A DNA stretch of 10,552 bases, taken from contig JAUVQS010000041.1 in the NCBI GenBank assembly GCA_030598025.1, forward strand, positions 1 to 10,552, read 5' to 3'. The notes under the pieces are model-generated. The model was given only the letters and a program-made list of their open reading frames with translations. It was not told the DNA's origin and ran no database searches. Position 1 is the stretch's first letter; each line of letters begins with the position of its first letter. Source of the stretch: Acidimicrobiia bacterium (GTDB lineage: Bacteria; Actinomycetota; Acidimicrobiia; Spongiisociales; JAHEDJ01). Shown piece after piece: positions 6,340 to 10,552 of the stretch. Both the position numbers and the translations under genes were made by a program.

Positions 6340-6804
6340 CTACCACTCGGTGAACGGGTGGGCGATCAGGTTGGCGTTGAAGTAGCGCGGGTCGTCGGTG
6401 ACTTCCTCGCCGATCCACCGGGGTGGGTCGATCTCCTGAGCCTCGTCCTCCAGCTCGACCTCGGCAACGACCAGCCCAGCATTGACGCCGGCGAAGCTGT
6501 CAACCTCCCAAATCAATCCCGCGACGTCGATCCGCGAGCGGGTCTTCTCGATGATCGGCCGCTCGCACAGCTGATCGAGCATCTGGTGCGCATCAGCCAC
6601 CGGAATCTCGTACTCGAACTCGGTGCGGGAGGCTCCAACTGTTATGCCCTTCACCGTCACGTAGCCCCGGTCGCCGATTACACGGACCCGTACGGTCCGT
6701 TCCTTGACCGTCGATAGGTAGCCCTGGCGTATCTCCGTCGCCGCGGCAAGCGATCGCCAGTCGTCGCCGACGACGAGGAACTTCCGTTCGATTTCCGTAG
6801 CCAC
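6340..6804 (-). CDS. CYTH domain protein (triphosphate tunnel metalloenzyme)
   Basis: A 154-aa single-domain CYTH protein. The defining ExExK motif is Glu4-Ile-Glu6-Arg-Lys8. Other tunnel residues follow in the expected order: RQGYL (26-30), Arg39/Arg41 (VRVRV), Lys52 (YVTVKG), Glu62/64/66 (TEFEYEI), Lys87 and Arg89/Arg91 (EKTRSRI), Glu100/Asp102 (WEVDSF), and Glu115/117/119 (AEVELED). The end YFNANLIAHPF is typical of small bacterial members, which are mostly inorganic triphosphatases; some relatives are adenylate cyclases or thiamine-triphosphatases. The reaction is therefore probably metal-dependent triphosphate hydrolysis in the cytoplasm, but the substrate is open. It starts at a GTG (6804) with GGGAGG 6 nt upstream. 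It follows the divergent CYTH-like gene after 24 nt, so both are likely one transcript. Confidence 0.92.
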   Translation of the reverse strand: MATEIERKFLVVGDDWRSLAAATEIRQGYLSTVKERTVRVRVIGDRGYVTVKGITVGASRTEFEYEIPVADAHQMLDQLCERPIIEKTRSRIDVAGLIWEVDSFAGVNAGLVVAEVELEDEAQEIDPPRWIGEEVTDDPRYFNANLIAHPFTEW

Positions 6805-6828
6805 GCGGAACCTCCCAGGGCGTTCTCC

Positions 6829-7422
6829 TCAGGGGAGAAACCAGCCGATCGTTTGCTTGATGACGGTGGGGTAGTTGATGTTGTCGTGTGCGTTGAGCCC
6901 GGTCAGACGCCGGGCTTCCTTCAGCGCACCCATGTCGACCGACTCAATGGCCGCGGTCTGGAGCTTACGGCCGGCTATCTCGACTTCCGCGAACTCGGTG
7001 ATACATTCCGCAATCGTGAAAGCCCGGCGCTTCTTGGTCACCTCTACTGCGGACATGTCGTTAGACCGTTCGACGATGTCCATGAACGACTCGAACGAAT
7101 AACGCTCCCGTTCGAGTACCGGAGCCGGCAGCTCCAGCAACGGAAACAGTTCCTCTCGCAGCAGCTCGGCGGCAATCGGGAAACTCGCCTTGAGCCGGGG
7201 TTCCCACTGCTCGAATCCTTGGCGAACGGTGAGAAGGACCTTGACGTCGAGCTGACCCGTCCGCACCTTGGGATTAGCCCGGGTGGTGGTGGATGAGACG
7301 ATGTACGTCTCAGTGCTCTCGCGGACCGCCAGGCATGCCGACAAGGCCTCGATGCGGTCGCGGACATCATCGATGCTCTCGGCCCAGGTCCGGAACTCGT
7401 AGCGGGGCTGGATGCTGCTCAT
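6829..7422 (-). CDS. Divergent CYTH-like protein of unknown activity
   Basis: From the ATG at 7422 the protein has 197 aa. The strand/helix order resembles a CYTH domain: YEFR at 8-11, an amphipathic helix (13-28), TETYIVSS (38-44), KVRTGQLDVKVLL (52-64), a charged helix (74-97), then KKRRAF (130-135) and the paired strands TEFAEVEIAGRKLQTAAIES (142-161), with a final helix ALKEARRLTGL. The canonical ExExK is missing; only Glu9-Phe-Arg11 remains, so the metal site may be altered or lost. It is followed after 24 nt by a canonical CYTH gene, suggesting joint function. The start is uncertain: 7422 has no clear ribosome binding site, and in-frame starts at 7584 (ATG) and 7635 (GTG) would add a Pro-rich extension. 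The fold assignment is inferred from pattern, not from a search. Confidence 0.7.
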   Translation of the reverse strand: MSSIQPRYEFRTWAESIDDVRDRIEALSACLAVRESTETYIVSSTTTRANPKVRTGQLDVKVLLTVRQGFEQWEPRLKASFPIAAELLREELFPLLELPAPVLERERYSFESFMDIVERSNDMSAVEVTKKRRAFTIAECITEFAEVEIAGRKLQTAAIESVDMGALKEARRLTGLNAHDNINYPTVIKQTIGWFLP

Positions 7423-7738
7423 GGAAGTGGATGCAATCGGGCTGATCCTTGCCTCGATAGCGAACCTACCACTCCCGGTTCGACGAGGGGTGGGGTCGGG
7501 CGGCGGCTCCGTGGTGTGTGGGGCGTCTTCGTATCCGACCGGGGACGGCTCGATGATGTGCTTTCGGTTCTGGCCTTCCTCCATCGCGTGTTCACCGGCA
7601 CCGACGTCGCATGGGCGCCTGGGGGGAGAAGCCACTGTCAGTCTTGCGGGATGAGCAGGTTGTCGATCACGCTCGGAGCATCATCTTCTAGCTACGCGGC
7701 TGCTGTAACAATTCGGGTAGGTTGTCGCTAGGAGGAAT
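7423..7738. other. Intergenic divergent region (about 316 nt)
   Basis: This stretch separates the minus-strand CYTH-like gene from the plus-strand Ccr gene. On the minus strand the frame of the CYTH-like gene stays open to 7635, with G/C-ending codons from about 7584 to 7490, so part could be an N-terminal extension rich in Pro. Near the plus-strand gene, TAGGTT (7718-7723) could be a -10 box, but no matching -35 is visible. I see no RNA gene or clear repeat here. Confidence 0.4.
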
Positions 7739-9004
7739 ATGGGCAACCAACGAGGAGGCGGAGTGAGCGATTCAGGAACCCCAATAGGAGTCCTTCCCGA
7801 TCTAGGGGTTGTGCCCGAATCGATGATCGCCCAAGTCGTTCGGTCAGAACGCATGGGCGATCCCAGAGAAGCCTTTGCCATCGAGACGATTCCCGTACCG
7901 GTCCCGGGACCCAATGACGTGCTCATCGCCGTGATGGCTGCCGGCATCAACTACAACAACGTCTGGGCGGCAAAGGGATTGCCGATTGACGTCATCAAGA
8001 TTCGGCAGAAGGCGGGTGACCCCCGTGACTACCACGTCGGAGGATCTGACGCGTCCGGGATCGTATGGGCAACCGGCGACCAGGTCACCAGGTTCAGCGT
8101 TGGCGATGAGGTCGTAGTGCACCACGGCGTATGGGGTCTCACCGATCCTTGGATTGAGGCCGGGAATGATCCCATGACCGCCCCGACGTCACAGATCTGG
8201 GGGTACCAGACCAACGACGGATCCTTCGCCCAGTTCAGCCTCGCTTCCGAACACCAGTTGATGCCGAAGGCCCGGCACCTCACCTGGGAGGAGGCCGCCG
8301 CCCCGACACTGGTTGGCACAACCGCTTATCGGATGCTGCACGGTTGGCAGGGCAACACGGTCAGAGACGGCGACGTGGTGCTCGTCTGGGGCGGCTCGGG
8401 AGGCTTGGGTACCCAGGCAATCCAGTTGGCGACCGTGGCAGGAGCCAAGGTTGTGGCGGTGGTTTCCAGCGACGAGAGAGGTGACTACTGCAAGCAGCTT
8501 GGCGCCGTTGGATACGTAAACCGGACGCTCTTCTCTCACTGGGGAGTTCCCCCGCATTGGGCCGACAGCGAAGGTCAAAGAGAGTGGACGGGCAGTGCAA
8601 GGGCATTCGGAAAGGCGGTATGGGAAGCCCTCGGCGAGCGTCGCAACCCGAACATCGTGTTCGAGCATCCCGGTGAGGACACAATCCCGACCTCAGTCTT
8701 CGTTTGCGAAAACGGAGGCATGGTCGTCATCTGCGCTGGTACCACCGGCTATACCGCGGTCGTCGATTTGCGGTACCACTGGACCAGGCAGAAGAGACTT
8801 CAGGGTTCCCACGGCACCAACGACCAACAGGCCTACGCCTACAACGAGCTTGTGGCCGAAGGAAAGATCGACCCATGTCTAGGCCGGGTCGGGAGATTCG
8901 AAGAGATCGGACAAATCCACCACGAGATGGACGAAGGCAAACTTCCGTCCGGCAATACATCGGTGCTCGTGGGTGCCCCCACGCCGGGCCTAGGTCGCAA
9001 GTAA
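7739..9004 (+). CDS. ccr: Crotonyl-CoA carboxylase/reductase (Ccr) family protein
   Basis: This 421-aa enzyme of the zinc-less MDR superfamily is recognisable throughout: VMAAGINYNNVWAAKGLP (65-82), GGSDASGIVW (101-110), IWGYQTNDGSFAQF (153-166), LTWEEAAAPTLVG (181-193), the NADPH-site loop VLVWGGSGGLGTQAIQLA (214-231), VFEHPGEDTIPTS (307-319), CAGTTGY (332-338), and RQKRLQGSH (350-358). Ccr enzymes reductively carboxylate crotonyl-CoA to ethylmalonyl-CoA, for the ethylmalonyl-CoA pathway or polyketide extender units. Of the four CO2-pocket residues known from Kitasatospora setae Ccr (Asn81, Phe170, Glu171, His365), the equivalents are Asn73, Tyr156, Gln157 and His358; Gln in place of Glu is unusual. 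Two start sites compete: ATG 7739 (AGGAGG 3 nt away) and GTG 7763 (AGGAGG 4 nt away), the latter removing 8 residues. No other ethylmalonyl-CoA pathway gene is adjacent. Confidence 0.92.
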   Translation: MGNQRGGGVSDSGTPIGVLPDLGVVPESMIAQVVRSERMGDPREAFAIETIPVPVPGPNDVLIAVMAAGINYNNVWAAKGLPIDVIKIRQKAGDPRDYHVGGSDASGIVWATGDQVTRFSVGDEVVVHHGVWGLTDPWIEAGNDPMTAPTSQIWGYQTNDGSFAQFSLASEHQLMPKARHLTWEEAAAPTLVGTTAYRMLHGWQGNTVRDGDVVLVWGGSGGLGTQAIQLATVAGAKVVAVVSSDERGDYCKQLGAVGYVNRTLFSHWGVPPHWADSEGQREWTGSARAFGKAVWEALGERRNPNIVFEHPGEDTIPTSVFVCENGGMVVICAGTTGYTAVVDLRYHWTRQKRLQGSHGTNDQQAYAYNELVAEGKIDPCLGRVGRFEEIGQIHHEMDEGKLPSGNTSVLVGAPTPGLGRK

Positions 9005-9009
9005 GCCAA

Positions 9010-9024
9010 CTGAGCGCGGCTCAG
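9010..9024 (+). terminator. Perfect short hairpin after the Ccr gene
   Basis: CTGAGC-GCG-GCTCAG is a perfect 6-bp stem with a 3-nt loop, beginning 6 nt after the Ccr stop. There is no U-run. It could be a weak terminator or an mRNA 3'-end stabiliser. Confidence 0.35.
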
Positions 9025-9048
9025 CCGACACAGGCAACCTCGTGCACA

Positions 9049-9071
9049 AGATCGGGTGCGCCGAGCGATCT
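9049..9071 (+). terminator. Second inverted repeat after the Ccr gene
   Basis: AGATCG (9049-9054) and CGATCT (9066-9071) form a 6-bp stem around an 11-nt loop, followed by GTTTCC. Together with the hairpin at 9010 it may separate the Ccr transcript from the aminotransferase gene. Weak on its own. Confidence 0.25.
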
Positions 9072-9132
9072 GTTTCCTAGCATCGGGTTCCGGCCTGAGG
9101 CTCATGTGACCCGCAACGTACGGAGGTGTCCC

Positions 9133-10266
9133 TTGTCTTCTTCCCCGTTCGACCGGTCTGACTATCCAACTTTGACCGAGAGCATCTACCTCAATCAGGC
9201 CTCATTGGGCCTTATCGGCAGGTCCGCCGTCGACGCCATGCATCGTTTGCTCGACGGTATCGCCCGCCACGGCAACCTCTACATGACTGATGAAGATGAA
9301 GTGAACTTCCTGGACGCGCTCCGCGGGCGCGCCGCCCGCCTGTTCCAGACAGAGGCTCACCAGATCGCGATCCTGTCCAGCGCCAGCGAGTTGCTCGGAC
9401 AGGTTCCGCTCATGCTGCCGCCGCCCTCCGGGGCCAAGGTGATTGCCGTGGCCACTGACTTCCCGGCGATTACGCGCCCCTGGCTGCGTCTGGCCGAACG
9501 CGGCGAGTGCCGCCTCCAATTGGTCGATGACAACCCCGACACCGATCTGACTGCTGATCTCATTGCCCGGATAGATGAGCACACGTCACTGATGGCGGTC
9601 GGCTCGGTCCAGTACGCCACCGGAAGTGTGGTCGACGTCCCCCGACTGCGGGCGGCTACCGCAGCGGCCGGCGTCAGGCTTGTCATCGATGCGACACAAG
9701 GCGCAGGTGCAATGGAGACGAAGACTGAAGCCTGGGGTGCCGATATCGTGGTTTCCAGCGGATACAAGTGGCTCGGCGGTCACGGCGGAGCCGCGATCGG
9801 TGTGCTCGCACCCGCAATACTCGACATGACTCCGCCGCTGCCGGGGTGGATGGGCGCTCCCGACCCATTCGAGTTCGACGCCACCCGGATGCTGCTCGCC
9901 GGCGATGCGCGTCGGTTTACTCAGTCGACCATGTCTTATGTGTCGGTGGTCGGTCTCACCACGGCCATCGATCAGCTATTGACAGTCGGAGTGGAGATAC
10001 TCGAGCATCACGCGGCGCGCCTTGCTCACCTGCTGGTCGGGGCTGTCGAACCATACGGCTGGCGTCCATTCCGCCACCTGGACGATCATGCAGCCTCGTC
10101 GCATATCATCTCGCTGGGACGCCAGGGTGATGAGTTGGCCGGAATGCTGGACCGGTTACGAGCCGTCGGAATCGTGTGTAGCGCCCGCGGCGGTCGCCTG
10201 CGAGTGTCCTTGGCGCCCTACAACGACGAAGACGACATCGCAGCCCTTGTGGATGCGCTCGTCTGA
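9133..10266 (+). CDS. Class-V aminotransferase-like PLP enzyme
   Basis: A 377-aa fold-type I PLP protein of the class-V aminotransferase / cysteine desulfurase / isopenicillin epimerase-like group. The N-terminal YLNQASLG (19-26) is the usual opening strand. SSASELLG (82-89) sits at the phosphate-binding position. Asp186 and Gln189 in VIDATQGAGA contact the PLP ring, and Lys212 in SSGYKWLGG is the expected Schiff-base lysine. The late RLRVSLAPYN (355-364) provides the Arg that usually binds the substrate carboxylate. No cysteine-desulfurase active-site Cys loop is evident: the segment around 260-268 reads RRFTQSTMS. A desulfurase role is therefore less likely than a transaminase, epimerase or lyase role; the substrate is unknown. 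The start is the TTG at 9133, with GGAGG (9122-9126) 6 nt upstream. The frame is open further upstream, but that part overlaps the Ccr gene and is non-coding. Confidence 0.88.
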   Translation: MSSSPFDRSDYPTLTESIYLNQASLGLIGRSAVDAMHRLLDGIARHGNLYMTDEDEVNFLDALRGRAARLFQTEAHQIAILSSASELLGQVPLMLPPPSGAKVIAVATDFPAITRPWLRLAERGECRLQLVDDNPDTDLTADLIARIDEHTSLMAVGSVQYATGSVVDVPRLRAATAAAGVRLVIDATQGAGAMETKTEAWGADIVVSSGYKWLGGHGGAAIGVLAPAILDMTPPLPGWMGAPDPFEFDATRMLLAGDARRFTQSTMSYVSVVGLTTAIDQLLTVGVEILEHHAARLAHLLVGAVEPYGWRPFRHLDDHAASSHIISLGRQGDELAGMLDRLRAVGIVCSARGGRLRVSLAPYNDEDDIAALVDALV

Positions 10267-10293
10267 TCGGTGCTGTTGACCACCCCTGTTTGC

Positions 10294-10320
10294 ACGACAG
10301 ACGTCTCCAAAGCCTGTCGT
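10294..10320 (+). terminator. Inverted repeat downstream of the aminotransferase-like gene
   Basis: ACGACAG (10294-10300) and CTGTCGT (10314-10320) form a 7-bp stem around a 13-nt loop, 27 nt after the stop and followed by TTG. It is a plausible but weak terminator. Confidence 0.35.
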
Positions 10321-10360
10321 TTGCCGCTCACTTGGCCGGAACTGGAGATTGGATGTCCAC

Positions 10361-10390
10361 TCGACCGAAGATACGCGAATGCCGTAGAGT
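10361..10390 (+). promoter_or_regulatory. Candidate promoter of the FIST gene
   Basis: TCGACC (10361-10366, partial match to TTGACA) and TAGAGT (10385-10390, TANNNT) are 18 nt apart, 31 nt before the ATG. A small inverted repeat AGAGT-GTG-ACTCT (10386-10398) overlaps the -10 box and could be an operator half or a leader hairpin. Support is from pattern only. Confidence 0.3.
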
Positions 10391-10421
10391 GTGACTCTGT
10401 TCGACCATCCGGGGACCTGAC

Positions 10422-10552
10422 ATGCTGAAGATGGCGATAGGGCACAGCGACAACTTTGACCCTGTTGTGGCGGTCAATGAGACCCTCGACCAATGTCGCG
10501 AGCATCTGAACGGCATGGAACCGCAGGCGGCGGTCATGTTCGTCGGACCAGA
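10422..10552 (+). CDS. FIST N-terminal domain protein (3' partial)
   Basis: The window ends 131 nt into this gene. The visible 43 residues (MLKMAIGHSDNFDPVVAVNE, then TLDQCREHLNGMEPQAAVMF and VGP) match the start of FIST proteins. These open with a short strand ending in GHS-D, then a helix running through QCREQL-like residues, then a hydrophobic strand. FIST domains are cytoplasmic ligand-sensing modules, thought to bind amino acids or similar small molecules, and often pair with signalling domains. Whether a FIST_C domain or an effector follows cannot be seen. The start could be ATG 10422 or ATG 10431; neither has a strong ribosome binding site. Confidence 0.65.
   Translation, partial: MLKMAIGHSDNFDPVVAVNETLDQCREHLNGMEPQAAVMFVGP

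Noticed and set aside
6150..6353. Possible 67-aa plus-strand protein downstream of the DUF4870 gene
   Set aside because: No ribosome binding site, mixed codon use, no recognisable motif, and its end overlaps the CYTH gene on the other strand; the hairpins in this stretch explain it better.
8704..9132. N-terminal extension of the aminotransferase-like frame back into the Ccr gene
   Set aside because: The extension lies in another frame of the Ccr gene and is Arg/Pro-rich nonsense; the TTG at 9133 has an ideal ribosome binding site and the family motif begins right after it.
1..10552. Search for CRISPR arrays, tRNA genes, insertion sequences, integrases, toxin-antitoxin or phage-defence genes
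   Set aside because: No regularly spaced repeats, no cloverleaf-like sequence, no transposase or nuclease motifs were seen by eye in either strand.

Overview
This window is GC-rich and densely coded on both strands. It has frequent GTG and TTG starts, strong GGAGG-type ribosome binding sites, and at least one gene that looks leaderless. Together with a crotonyl-CoA carboxylase/reductase, a DUF1918-like mini-protein, a DUF4870 membrane protein and a FIST-domain protein, this suggests a high-GC actinobacterium, possibly an environmental lineage such as Acidimicrobiia. The taxonomic call is an inference. I see no tRNA, rRNA, CRISPR array, insertion sequence, integrase or phage gene, and gene content looks mostly chromosomal and metabolic.

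Layout. (1) 2-1753, +: the 3' part of a large membrane protein with a spermidine-synthase/SAM-methyltransferase-like domain followed by about six membrane helices. (2) 1734-2534, -: a protein-L-isoaspartate O-methyltransferase with a lipoprotein-like signal; its stop overlaps that of gene 1 tail to tail. (3) 2535-2689: a divergent promoter region with a 49-nt imperfect palindrome. (4) 2690-2866, +: a 58-aa DUF1918-like protein read from TTG behind a run of GGA triplets. (5) 2867-3129: an ambiguous stretch with a possible small or decayed coding sequence that overlaps the next gene. (6) 3119-4657, +: a CrtI/RetSat-type FAD-dependent oxidoreductase. (7) 4749-5492, -: an enoyl-CoA hydratase/isomerase with both catalytic glutamates. 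(8) 5698-6075, +: a DUF4870 membrane protein, followed by a strong hairpin. (9) 6340-7422, -: a two-gene operon of a canonical CYTH (triphosphate tunnel) protein preceded by a divergent CYTH-like protein. (10) 7739-9004, +: crotonyl-CoA carboxylase/reductase. (11) 9133-10266, +: a class-V (PLP) aminotransferase-like protein. (12) 10422 to the end, +: the start of a FIST-domain sensory protein.

How the genes relate. The clearest metabolic theme is acyl-CoA chemistry: an enoyl-CoA hydratase-like protein and a crotonyl-CoA carboxylase/reductase, the signature enzyme of the ethylmalonyl-CoA pathway and of branched polyketide extender supply. They are about 2 kb apart, on opposite strands, and not co-transcribed. 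The two CYTH-type proteins are a tight pair, 24 nt apart. The rest looks like a mosaic of single-gene transcription units.

I did not find a convincing new multi-gene system. The points most worth a second look are the Gln in place of the CO2-pocket Glu in the Ccr protein, the tandem canonical/divergent CYTH pair, the exported-looking isoaspartyl methyltransferase, and the unexplained coding-like stretch at 2867-3118.
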